Below are positions 33,239-41,026 of a stretch of 64,000 nucleotides of DNA, one piece after another. The stretch lies in assembly GCA_017527415.1 (NCBI GenBank), contig JAFXQA010000022.1, forward strand, positions 62,001-126,000, given 5' to 3'. The stretch's first letter is position 1. Each line of letters opens with the position of its first letter. Both the position numbers and the translations under genes were made by a program. Below the pieces are notes generated by a model, which made no database searches, had not been told where the DNA came from, and saw only the letters and a program-made list of their open reading frames with translations. Source of the stretch: Bacteroidales bacterium. Its GTDB lineage: Bacteria; Bacteroidota; Bacteroidia; Bacteroidales; UBA932.

Positions 33239-34827
33239 GACAGTATTCATCAGTCCTGATAGCCTTGCTGGGAGTGCTCGTCGGCGCCCTTGCCGTCCTG
33301 ACCTTTCAGAAAGCCCAGGAGAACAAACACCTGATGCGCACCGAACTCCGGGACTGGCGTAAGCTTAATCTCGTGCTTCAGTCGCTGGACGAGCATTATG
33401 TGGATACGGTGGACCGCAAGGCCGTCACCGATGCTGCCATTACTGCGGCGTTGGGTGCGCTTGATCCCCATTCCGTATATATGCCTCCGGCAGTCCTCGA
33501 GGAATCTGAAACCGAACTGGCCGGGAATTTCGACGGTATAGGCATACAGTTCAACGTGCCCAACGACACGGCGATAGTCCTGGAAGTAATCCCCGGCGGC
33601 CCGTCTGAAAAGATTGGTTTGCAGCCCGGAGACCGCATTCTCAAGGTGGACGAAAAGAATATAGCAGGAGTCAAGTTCCCCCAGGACAGCATGGTCCGCA
33701 AGATGCGCGGTCCGTCCGGGTCGAAAGTAACCATCACCGTGCTGCGCGACGGCGAAACCGTTCCTTTCGAGATTACCCGCGGCAAGATCCCCATGAATAG
33801 CCTCGATGCCGCATTCATGGTTAACGACACGACAGGATACCTCCGTTTGAGCAAGTTCGCCAGGACGACCTACGAAGAAGTGCTGCATGCAAGTGACAGA
33901 CTTCTTGACCAGGGAATGAAACGCATGATCTTTGACCTCCGAGACAATGGCGGCGGCTTTTTCGACCAGTCTTTCCTTCTTGCGGACATGTTCCTGCCTA
34001 AAGGCGCCGGCGTGGTTTATCTGGAAGGGCGTGCACAGCCCCGCCAGGATTTCAAGGCCACCGGAAGGGGCAAACTCCAGGATGTGGAACTGGTGGTGCT
34101 GATCAATGAGAATTCGGCATCTTCCAGCGAAATATTCGCAGGAGCGATCCAGGATAATGACCGTGGTACTATAGTCGGCCGCCGTTCATTCGGCAAGGGC
34201 CTGGTGCAGGAGCCCCTTTATTTCAACGACGGCAGCGGTCTTCGGATCACAGTTGCGCGCTACCACACTCCTTCCGGCCGTTGCATACAGAAACCCTATT
34301 CCAGCGGTGAGGATTATGCATATGACCTGTACTACCGCTACCGCGACGGCGAAATGCTGAGCGCAGACAGTGTCAAGGTAGACAAAAGCGAGGAATATCA
34401 CACGGTAGGCGGTCGTACGGTCTACGGTGGCGGCGGAATCGTGCCGGACGTGTTCGTTCCGATAGATACTACCCGCGCATCCGACTTCTACCTTGCCTGC
34501 AACAGGAAGGCTACCGCCATGCGCTTCGCTTCGTCCTATTTCGATTCGCACAAAGCAGAGTTGCAGAAGATAGATGATTTCGGGAAATTGGAGCGTTATC
34601 TCGATGGCGCGGGCCTCGAGAGAAGTTTTCTCGCTTTTGCGGCGTCAAGGGACGGGTTGCGTCCGAAATCAGCCGCTGAATGGGCATCGGAAAAGGATTA
34701 TATGATGACTGCCGTGCGTGCGCTGGTAGGCCGTTACTCAAAACTTGGCGACAGCGCTTTCTATCATTTATATTTGGCAATAGATAACGTATATCAGGTG
34801 GCTGCAGGAGATATGCCCTCCCTGTAG
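33235..34827 (+). CDS. C-terminal processing peptidase (S41 family)
   Basis: The 530-residue protein has a membrane anchor or signal (about 1-25), a PDZ domain (about 95-180, IGLQPGDRILKVDEKNI) and an S41 catalytic core: NENSASSSEIFAGAIQDNDRG holds the Ser, and RRSFGKGLVQ the Lys. CtpA-type proteases trim periplasmic and lipoprotein substrates. The last codons (AAGDMPSL) and the stop lie within the left arm and first core bases of palindromic element A2, so the C-terminus may have been altered by that element. Confidence 0.92.
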   Translation: MRQYSSVLIALLGVLVGALAVLTFQKAQENKHLMRTELRDWRKLNLVLQSLDEHYVDTVDRKAVTDAAITAALGALDPHSVYMPPAVLEESETELAGNFDGIGIQFNVPNDTAIVLEVIPGGPSEKIGLQPGDRILKVDEKNIAGVKFPQDSMVRKMRGPSGSKVTITVLRDGETVPFEITRGKIPMNSLDAAFMVNDTTGYLRLSKFARTTYEEVLHASDRLLDQGMKRMIFDLRDNGGGFFDQSFLLADMFLPKGAGVVYLEGRAQPRQDFKATGRGKLQDVELVVLINENSASSSEIFAGAIQDNDRGTIVGRRSFGKGLVQEPLYFNDGSGLRITVARYHTPSGRCIQKPYSSGEDYAYDLYYRYRDGEMLSADSVKVDKSEEYHTVGGRTVYGGGGIVPDVFVPIDTTRASDFYLACNRKATAMRFASSYFDSHKAELQKIDDFGKLERYLDGAGLERSFLAFAASRDGLRPKSAAEWASEKDYMMTAVRALVGRYSKLGDSAFYHLYLAIDNVYQVAAGDMPSL

Positions 34828-34884
34828 CATTTTCCCGGAACGGGTTGCGGAGCAACGCGGAAGGGAGGGCATATCTCCCGCAGC
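34801..34884. repeat. Palindromic element A2 at the ctpA stop
   Basis: 22-nt arms at 34801-34822 and 34863-34884 pair with one mismatch around a 40-nt core (34823-34862) that is 39/40 identical to the A1 core. The left arm is coding sequence of the S41 peptidase, and the TAG stop is at positions 3-5 of the core. The one core difference (T versus G) creates this stop. Confidence 0.88.
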
Positions 34885-34904
34885 ATACATAAAACCATGT
34901 AATT

Positions 34905-35771
34905 ATGAAAATGAACGGACGTCGCGAAAGCGGCAATGTAGAAGACCGCAGGCGGCTAAGCGGCGGTGCAGCGACCGGGCTTGGCCTCGGAGGCGTACTG
35001 ATTGTCGGACTTATCACCCTCCTCATGGGAGGGGACCTGGGAGATGTGATACAGAATGTTTCCAGTTCCGGCGGAATTGGCACCGAAACGGCGCAGACCC
35101 GTGAATTCACTGCCGAGGAAGAAGCTCTCGCCAAGTTTTCCCGCCAGATCCTGGCCAGCACCGAAGATGTGTGGACGGCCTATTTCAAAGCGGCTAAAAT
35201 CGGGGCATACCGCAGTCCTACACTCGTGCTATACACAGATGCCACGGCAACAGGATGCGGCACCGGCCAGGCTGCGATGGGCCCGTTCTACTGCTCTTCG
35301 GACCAGAAACTCTACATAGATCTGAGTTTCTTCTCTTCCATGAAAAAGAAGTTGGGTGCCGACGGCGACTTCGCCTATGCATACGTGATTGCCCATGAAG
35401 TCGGACATCACGTGCAGAACCTGCTGGGCACTCTTGGCCAGGCGCACCAGCAGATGGCCCGGATGAGCAAGGCGGATGCCAACAGGGTGAGCGTGCGCAT
35501 CGAGCTCCAGGCGGATTTCTATGCCGGAGTATGGGCACACTATGAGAAAGAAATGTTCAGTTCCATTGAAAGGGGCGATCTTGAAGAGGCCATAAACTGT
35601 GCCTCGGTGATTGGCGACGACTACCTGCAGAAAAAGTCCCAGGGATATGCTGTAGAAGAATCATTCACTCACGGAACAGCCGCCCAGCGTATGCGCTGGC
35701 TCAAGAAGGGAATGGACACGGGAGACATCTCTCAAGGCGATACTTTCTCCCTGAGGGACAGTCAGTTATAG
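34905..35771 (+). CDS. YpfJ-type neutral zinc metallopeptidase
   Basis: The 288-residue protein has a basic N-terminus, one membrane helix (TGLGLGGVLIVGLITLLMGG, about 25-44), and the zinc site VIAHEVGHHVQNLLG with a downstream ELQADFYAG. Family members are predicted membrane-anchored metallopeptidases of unknown substrate. The 3' end overlaps the convergent fusion gene by 6 bp. Confidence 0.88.
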   Translation: MKMNGRRESGNVEDRRRLSGGAATGLGLGGVLIVGLITLLMGGDLGDVIQNVSSSGGIGTETAQTREFTAEEEALAKFSRQILASTEDVWTAYFKAAKIGAYRSPTLVLYTDATATGCGTGQAAMGPFYCSSDQKLYIDLSFFSSMKKKLGADGDFAYAYVIAHEVGHHVQNLLGTLGQAHQQMARMSKADANRVSVRIELQADFYAGVWAHYEKEMFSSIERGDLEEAINCASVIGDDYLQKKSQGYAVEESFTHGTAAQRMRWLKKGMDTGDISQGDTFSLRDSQL

Positions 35772-38000
35772 CATCTTCTTGCCGAACAGATAGTATTTCT
35801 GGTCGCCGAACCACAGGACTCCTTCTCCGCGCAGCGCAGTATAGCTCGTGTAGAAGGAGTTTCCAGTATCCCTGGGCGAGAAGATTCCTTTGTTGCTGAA
35901 CCACACCGGCTGGTGGGCGCCCGGCACGAAGGCCCCATCCAGACGGTACATGGGCCCGCGCATCTGGTACGAAGTCATTCCGTTGAAATCGAAGCTGTCG
36001 TGCACCAGCAGGAAGTAGCGCCCGCTGCGTGCTTCCGGCCCCGCGTAGTCGTAGATGGGGCAGGGGGAACGGGGTTGGAGGATGGCAGGACCGCCGTCGC
36101 GCATGCGCAGTATCTCCGGGCGGCTCCAGTGGAGGCCGTCATCTTCGCTCTCCGCCCAAACCGGATGCCCCAGCGACGAGCGCATCACCGCGAACAGGCG
36201 CCCGTCCGGCAGGCCCACGATGCAGGCTTCTTCTATTGAATGCGGCTCCCTGGCCACGTAGACCACGTCATTCTCCACCTTCTCGCCGTCGAACGCCTCA
36301 TCCCCTGTGTTGAAGAAGGAGATGCGGATATCCCTCACTTCTGGGTCCTCGTCTATATTCTCGTACTGCCAGAATTCCACCCGGCTGACGCCGATGCGGT
36401 CGTAGCGCGAGCATCCGGCAAGATACCTCCCGTCCTGCCCGAAGCGCAGCGGCCTCTGCCACATGCACCAGACAGGGGGTATTGCGGGATCTTCAGGATC
36501 CTCCTTGAAGCGGATTGGGAAGGGGATGGTTTCCGGGGCGGACCAGGTCTCCCCACAGTCATCGGAATACCTGCCCTGCATTATGCCGCAGAGGTGTTTT
36601 TTGAGGATGGTTTCCTGGTTCCAGAGGCAGTACAGGCGTCCGCTCTTGCTCAGCATAGGCTGCTGCCAGGCCGCCACCGGTCTGGGGTCGGCGAGGGTAG
36701 GGGAACCGGCGATTATCTTCGGCTCCGTCCAGGTCCGTCCTCCATCCGCGCTGCGGGAGAAGACCACGTGCTCGTCGTTTGCCGTTTCGAAGGATCCCTG
36801 GGTCCAGAAGGCATACAGCAGGCCGCGCACCGGGTCTTCCAGCACGTGGAAATGGTCGTTGAAGCTGTCTCCTACCTTGCTGCCGTCCCTGCCGGATTCG
36901 GATTTGGGCTGTTTCGGCACATAGACGGTGAAGTCGTGCGGAATGACGTCGATGTCCGTCGAGGGATCTACGTAGTGCCAGTAGAAGTGCTCCGGCCAGC
37001 GCTTGCGGAAGTCTCCCACATCGCTGAAATGCTTCTCCAGAGCCTCATCGGCAGTGGAGTAACGGTGGCAGGATTCGGGGGATTTGGTGAATACCGTCCA
37101 CTGGCTCTGGCTGGCCGCATCCTGGTTCGGTAATCCTACCCAGATGACCGTACCGCGCTTAGGAGGGAAGGCCGGATTCATCGTGAAGATTGTCGTGAGG
37201 GCCGTGTTCTTGTTGCAGATAGGCTCCTGAGTTAGGAGCAGAGAGAGATGCCTGCGGTGGAACTTCTGCCTGGGTTTGCGGGAGAAGGAATACAGGTCGG
37301 TGTTGCCGAAAAACATGTTCTGCGCGAGCGTATGGCGCTTGATGTTATGGCTGTCGGTAAGAGTCCCTGGGTCTGCATAGGCCTTGCGGAAGCTGAAGGC
37401 TCCGTCACGACGCGGCTTATACCATCCGCGCTTGCGCGCATATTTTATTATATCCTTGCTGCCCAAGAAGTTAGCCGTGTCTTTCAGATTGATTTCCCCG
37501 ATTGTGTAGTAGTTTGGGATGGTGGCGATTTCGTCGTCCGGCACGCGCTGAGCAACCCAGTGCCTGCCCTTCACCACGGCCACCACCCATCCTTCCTTCT
37601 GGTCGGCAACCAGATACGAGCGGCCGGAATCTGCATAGCCGAATCTCTCTACCAGCGAGCCTATTATGTGCACTGCCTCGCGGGCGCTGCGGGCTTTCTG
37701 GATGGCCGTGGTGCGCACTTCGTAGATTATGCTGCCCTGCGCCCGGTCTTCGCGGGATTTGCACTGGTCGGATGAGATGCAGACCCCGTATTCGTTGGCG
37801 TAGCTGTCGCCGGACGCCTGCCCCGGAAACTCGAACCAGAGGTACGCTGCGCGGTCTTTCGTGGCCGGCACGTTGTAGATATTGAGCATCTGCTCGCCCC
37901 ACTGGTCTTCGTTGTGGCCAAGGTAGACGTATCCGTCGGTGGTCGCGTTCCGCCCGGCGATTATGCCGAAGCACAGTATGGATATCAGGAGGGTGTTCAT
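35766..38000 (-). CDS. C69-family dipeptidase fused to a sialidase-like propeller
   Basis: The 744-residue protein joins two unrelated parts. Residues about 10-370 match C69 (PepD-type) N-terminal nucleophile peptidases: Cys10 followed by GRNATTDGYVYLGHNEDQ, the SREDRAQGSIIYEVRTTAI region, AREAVHIIGSLVERFGY, and GWVVAVVKGRHWVAQRVPDDEIA. From about residue 385 a second domain with Asp boxes (SRSADGGRTWTEP, YSDDCGETWSAP, ESEDDGLHWSRP) forms a sialidase-like propeller to the end. Cleavage before Cys10 would expose the nucleophile. The join may give a glycan-anchored peptidase for glycopeptides or peptidoglycan. The frame is continuous with no sign of an error at the join. Confidence 0.8.
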   Translation of the reverse strand: MNTLLISILCFGIIAGRNATTDGYVYLGHNEDQWGEQMLNIYNVPATKDRAAYLWFEFPGQASGDSYANEYGVCISSDQCKSREDRAQGSIIYEVRTTAIQKARSAREAVHIIGSLVERFGYADSGRSYLVADQKEGWVVAVVKGRHWVAQRVPDDEIATIPNYYTIGEINLKDTANFLGSKDIIKYARKRGWYKPRRDGAFSFRKAYADPGTLTDSHNIKRHTLAQNMFFGNTDLYSFSRKPRQKFHRRHLSLLLTQEPICNKNTALTTIFTMNPAFPPKRGTVIWVGLPNQDAASQSQWTVFTKSPESCHRYSTADEALEKHFSDVGDFRKRWPEHFYWHYVDPSTDIDVIPHDFTVYVPKQPKSESGRDGSKVGDSFNDHFHVLEDPVRGLLYAFWTQGSFETANDEHVVFSRSADGGRTWTEPKIIAGSPTLADPRPVAAWQQPMLSKSGRLYCLWNQETILKKHLCGIMQGRYSDDCGETWSAPETIPFPIRFKEDPEDPAIPPVWCMWQRPLRFGQDGRYLAGCSRYDRIGVSRVEFWQYENIDEDPEVRDIRISFFNTGDEAFDGEKVENDVVYVAREPHSIEEACIVGLPDGRLFAVMRSSLGHPVWAESEDDGLHWSRPEILRMRDGGPAILQPRSPCPIYDYAGPEARSGRYFLLVHDSFDFNGMTSYQMRGPMYRLDGAFVPGAHQPVWFSNKGIFSPRDTGNSFYTSYTALRGEGVLWFGDQKYYLFGKKML

Positions 38001-38062
38001 GGTAGTTTCGCTGCTGTTTTCCCAAAGATAATGATAATTTTTATATCCCTTCTTGGTTTCCT

Positions 38063-38156
38063 GGGTGCTGTTAACGTCCGGTTTTTACGGACGTCGACGT
38101 CAAATAAGGCCGAAAATGCTTTTGACGTCCTTTTTTTCCGGACGTCGACAGCACCT
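38063..38156. repeat. Diverged RAYT-type hairpin repeat R3
   Basis: 19-nt arms (38063-38081 with 38138-38156) pair with three mismatches. The inner hairpins are ACGTCCG/CGGACGT around a TTTTTA loop and GACGTCC/GGACGTC. R1/R2 have the same two-hairpin plan and the same TTTTTACGG segment but other stem bases (GTGTCC/GGACAC), so the stems changed with pairing kept. Confidence 0.7.
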
Positions 38157-38228
38157 GAAAACCCTGAAAGACCTAGAGAGATCGGTGGAGGTTGGCCCGT
38201 ATTTGCTAAGTCGATGATATTCAATCAA

Positions 38229-38271
38229 TTGCTAAAACAGGTCGGCAGATTTGGACGAGCTGTTTTAGCAA
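38229..38271. repeat. Hairpin repeat H2
   Basis: TTGCTAAAACAGGTCG (38229-38244) pairs with 38256-38271 with one mismatch, around an 11-nt loop (GCAGATTTGGA) comparable to the 11-nt loop of H1. Flanking bases also align with H1 for about 30 nt downstream. Confidence 0.75.
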
Positions 38272-38446
38272 AATGCTGATAATCAAGTAATTGCGTATAA
38301 CGCTGCTACAAATGTTAAAGCAGCGCATTGTGTGCCGCTGATTCCGGATGGGCTGTGGGATTCAGGGAGTGTTGGGGATAGGAGGGATTAGCCCGCACTG
38401 CGTGCGGCCTTTTCCCTCGAACACCGAGAGCAATCAGAATACAGGT

Positions 38447-38468
38447 GCGTGGCTGCGCCACGCTTTTT
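38447..38468 (+). terminator. Plus-strand terminator-like hairpin
   Basis: GCGTGGC-TGC-GCCACGC at 38447-38463 followed by TTTTT. No plus-strand gene is seen just upstream, so it may be part of a repeat. Confidence 0.5.
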
Positions 38469-38521
38469 GCGTGCTGCCGTGCCCTTATGAAAGCAAGCTT
38501 TCAACGGCCACACCATCACGC

Positions 38522-38546
38522 AAAAACGCCGCACTGTTGTGCGGCG
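38522..38546 (-). terminator. Terminator downstream of tRNA-Ser
   Basis: On the minus strand an 8-bp stem (CGCCGCAC with GTGCGGCG, 38527-38546) is followed by TTTTT. It is placed 22 nt after the tRNA-Ser gene. Confidence 0.7.
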
Positions 38547-38567
38547 CCTGATTATGATTGCATAGCG

Positions 38568-38652
38568 CGGTGAGAGAGGGATTCGAACCCCCGGTACGTT
38601 GCCGTACACCTGTTTTCGAGGCAGGCTCCTTCAACCACTCGGACATCTCACC
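38568..38652 (-). tRNA. tRNA-Ser (CGA)
   Basis: The minus strand folds into a class II tRNA: acceptor GGTGAGA/TCTCACC with discriminator G, anticodon loop CTCGAAA (CGA), a long variable arm (GTACGGCAACGTAC) and T loop TTCGAAT. The anticodon stem has a C31-A39 mismatch next to the loop. CCA is not encoded. Confidence 0.93.
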
Positions 38653-38700
38653 TGGTGAAAGGGACTGCAAATATAGCAATTTATCTGCAATCCCAAATAC

Positions 38701-39663
38701 TTACATCCTTTTCACCTTGTCGAGGAAGGCGCGGACGTGCTCCGTGTATTCTTCGGGGTGTTTGGCATAGGAATTTGCATGGACGGCGCCCTTGCCGACC
38801 CACATTTCCTTGTAGCCGTGAATCTTGGCATCATAGTTCTTCTGCAGGTGGCTGAAAGGCACAAAATCGTCGGCATCGCCGTGGATGAACAGCATGGGGC
38901 GTTCGCACTTGGCGAGTTGCTTGACGGAAGATGCTTCCTTGAAGCCCCAGCCATAGCGGTTCTTGCAGACTATGGATGCAGAATTGAGGATGGGGAAGGG
39001 GGGAAGATGGAAGGAATCCTTCAGGTTGTGGGCAAACTGGTCCCAAACCGATGAATAGCCGCAGTCCTCCACGAAAGCCTTCACATAGGCAGGCAACTCG
39101 TCACCGCTCATCATCATAGTGGTGGCGGCGCCCATCGATACTCCGTGAACGACCATGAAGTCGTTGTGCCACAGATCATTGGCAAGTGCAGCCCAGCGCT
39201 CCACATCGAGGCGGTCGAGCCATCCCATGCCGGCGGCGCGGCCTTCGGAATAGCCGTGATACTGCAGGTCCGGCACCATCACGTTGTAGTTGAACTCGTC
39301 CCGGTACATCTTGACCAGATAAAGGAACACGAGGTGATTGTCGGTATAGCCGTGCACGACCACCGCGGTGCCTTCGGCCTTGGATGGATTCTTTGCAGGC
39401 GCGTAGACTGCGTGAATCTTGAATCCGCCCTCTCCGATTATGGTAGTGTCTTTGAAAACGCCGGCATTGTGCAGATTGTCGTACCAGGCGATCACGCCGG
39501 GGCAGAGGGAATCCGCTTTGTGACGGGTGCGTTCGATGTCATCTACTCCGTGGGGAGTAGGCTTGAGTGCATAGTTGCACATAAACTTGCCTGCCAGGCA
39601 GCCCGTAAGCAGGGGAGCGGCGAGCAGAATGGCCATCAGCGGCCTCATAATTGACTTTCTCAT
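38701..39663 (-). CDS. Lipoprotein alpha/beta hydrolase
   Basis: The 320-residue protein has a lipobox (LLAAPLLTGCLAG, Cys about 22) and an alpha/beta-hydrolase fold: oxyanion VVVHGYTDNH, nucleophile elbow HGVSMGAATTM, acid loop FIHGDADDFVPF and a C-terminal histidine in KGAVHANSYAKHPEEY. It resembles Bacteroidetes serine hydrolases of the BAAT/prolyl-oligopeptidase type; the substrate is unknown. It is the last gene of a udk-tonB-hydrolase run. Confidence 0.85.
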   Translation of the reverse strand: MRKSIMRPLMAILLAAPLLTGCLAGKFMCNYALKPTPHGVDDIERTRHKADSLCPGVIAWYDNLHNAGVFKDTTIIGEGGFKIHAVYAPAKNPSKAEGTAVVVHGYTDNHLVFLYLVKMYRDEFNYNVMVPDLQYHGYSEGRAAGMGWLDRLDVERWAALANDLWHNDFMVVHGVSMGAATTMMMSGDELPAYVKAFVEDCGYSSVWDQFAHNLKDSFHLPPFPILNSASIVCKNRYGWGFKEASSVKQLAKCERPMLFIHGDADDFVPFSHLQKNYDAKIHGYKEMWVGKGAVHANSYAKHPEEYTEHVRAFLDKVKRM

Positions 39664-39679
39664 ATTAGCTTAAGTGTTA

Positions 39680-40387
39680 TTATTGTGCTACAAACTGGTA
39701 AATTATATATCCTTGCTGGCGGTCGGGTGCCGTGGTGCTCATACTGAACTTGCTCATCCTGGCGGCGCGCACTGCAAAGGCGCGCAGGCATCCGTCAGGA
39801 GAAGACGAGCTCTCGTCCACCTTGGCGCCCACTACCGTGCCCTGCTTGTCTACAGTGATGATTATCCTTACTTCCCCTGCGCCGATGCAGCGGTAGGCGG
39901 GGATTGGAAGTCTGCTGGCCTTGCGGCCTTCCAGTTCATATTCAAGTACTGAAGGCCCGCTATACTTGACTTCTTTGCGCACTTCCTCTTTCTTTGGCGT
40001 GGGAGCCGCCACGATCTCATGCTCCACCTGCACTTCCTCGGCGGGGCGTTGCAGGTCCTGCTTGAGCTTTTCGGCCTCCTCATACAGTTCCCTTGCATCT
40101 TCCGCCGAATGGCGGTCGTCCTTCAGTTCGGAACGGTCCACCGCTATGTTGCGGATTGGCTCATATCCGCCGGCTAGCATCTCGTTGAGCCTGTCGTTTA
40201 TTGCCTGCTTCAACTCCAGCTCCTTCTGGAGCTTCTCTATCTGCTCCATCTTGGTGAAATCCAGAACGAAAGAACTTTCCTTCTTCCAGGTCGCCCCAAG
40301 CTGGATCGCCATCAGCACGATCAGCACCACCAGGTGCACGATCACGGTGATGTAGATTCCGGCCCTGTCGTCTCTGGAGATGCGCAT
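39680..40387 (-). CDS. TonB-like energy transducer (second)
   Basis: The 235-residue protein has one membrane helix (about 9-30, GIYITVIVHLVVLIVLMAIQLGA), a coiled-coil stretch (MEQIEKLQKELELKQAINDRL), a charged linker and a TonB C-terminal fold (GAGEVRIIITVDKQGTVVGAKV). It would work with the ExbB/ExbD pair encoded at 42.5-44.8 kb, separated from it by asnS and udk. The coiled coil is unusual for a TonB protein. Confidence 0.8.
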   Translation of the reverse strand: MRISRDDRAGIYITVIVHLVVLIVLMAIQLGATWKKESSFVLDFTKMEQIEKLQKELELKQAINDRLNEMLAGGYEPIRNIAVDRSELKDDRHSAEDARELYEEAEKLKQDLQRPAEEVQVEHEIVAAPTPKKEEVRKEVKYSGPSVLEYELEGRKASRLPIPAYRCIGAGEVRIIITVDKQGTVVGAKVDESSSSPDGCLRAFAVRAARMSKFSMSTTAPDRQQGYIIYQFVAQ

Positions 40388-40396
40388 AGCCTTAGT

Positions 40397-41023
40397 CTAA
40401 CCGTTGGCCTTGTTCCTGCGCAGGGCCTTCTCAACAGTGTTCATTATCATGTTGATGGCAACCTTGTTATGTCCGCCCTGGGGGATGATTATGTCGGCGT
40501 ATCTCTTGCTGGGTTCGATGAACTGCAGGTACATGGGCTTCACCGTGCGGCTGTAGCGCTCGATCACCCACTCCACGTTCTTTCCGCGTTCGCGGATGTC
40601 GCGTGCCATCACGCGCATCAGCCGGTCGTCGTCATCCGCATCCACGAACAGTTTGATGTCCAGCTGGTCACGAAGCTTCTTGCAGGTGAAGATGAGGATG
40701 CCTTCGATGATAATGACATCTGCAGGTTCAACCTTCACGGTTTCTGTCTTGGAACGCGAGCAGCTGATGTAGGAATACACGGGCTGCTGCACGGTCTTGC
40801 CCTCTTTGAGTTCGCTGAGCTGTTTGCAGAGCAGTTCCCAGTCGATGGCATCCGGATGGTCGAAATTCTGATTGCGCTTCTGTTCGTCCGTAAGGTTACT
40901 GGAATCTTTGTAGTAGGCATCCTGCGGGATGACCACCACATCTTCCTTGAGGCGGTCTTTGATCGCCTTCACCACTGTGGTTTTTCCTGAGCCGGAACCA
41001 CCGGCAATACCTATCACCAACAT
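40397..41023 (-). CDS. udk: Uridine kinase
   Basis: The 208-residue protein has Walker A GGSGSGKTTV at 8-17, FDHPDAIDW, the EGILIF segment and VMARDIRERGK, as in uridine/cytidine kinase. It phosphorylates uridine and cytidine in pyrimidine salvage. The length is normal. It follows asnS after 3 bp. Confidence 0.93.
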   Translation of the reverse strand: MLVIGIAGGSGSGKTTVVKAIKDRLKEDVVVIPQDAYYKDSSNLTDEQKRNQNFDHPDAIDWELLCKQLSELKEGKTVQQPVYSYISCSRSKTETVKVEPADVIIIEGILIFTCKKLRDQLDIKLFVDADDDDRLMRVMARDIRERGKNVEWVIERYSRTVKPMYLQFIEPSKRYADIIIPQGGHNKVAINMIMNTVEKALRRNKANG

Positions 41024-41026
41024 ATT

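Larger units (their letters stand above)
38001..38567. repeat. Gene-free, repeat-rich intergenic region
   Basis: No coding gene is supported here. In order it holds repeat R3 (38063-38156), repeat H2 (38229-38271), a hairpin CCGCAC-TGC-GTGCGG (near 38394-38408), a plus-strand terminator (38447-38468), a long imperfect palindrome (38464-38526) and a minus-strand terminator next to tRNA-Ser. Confidence 0.7.
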
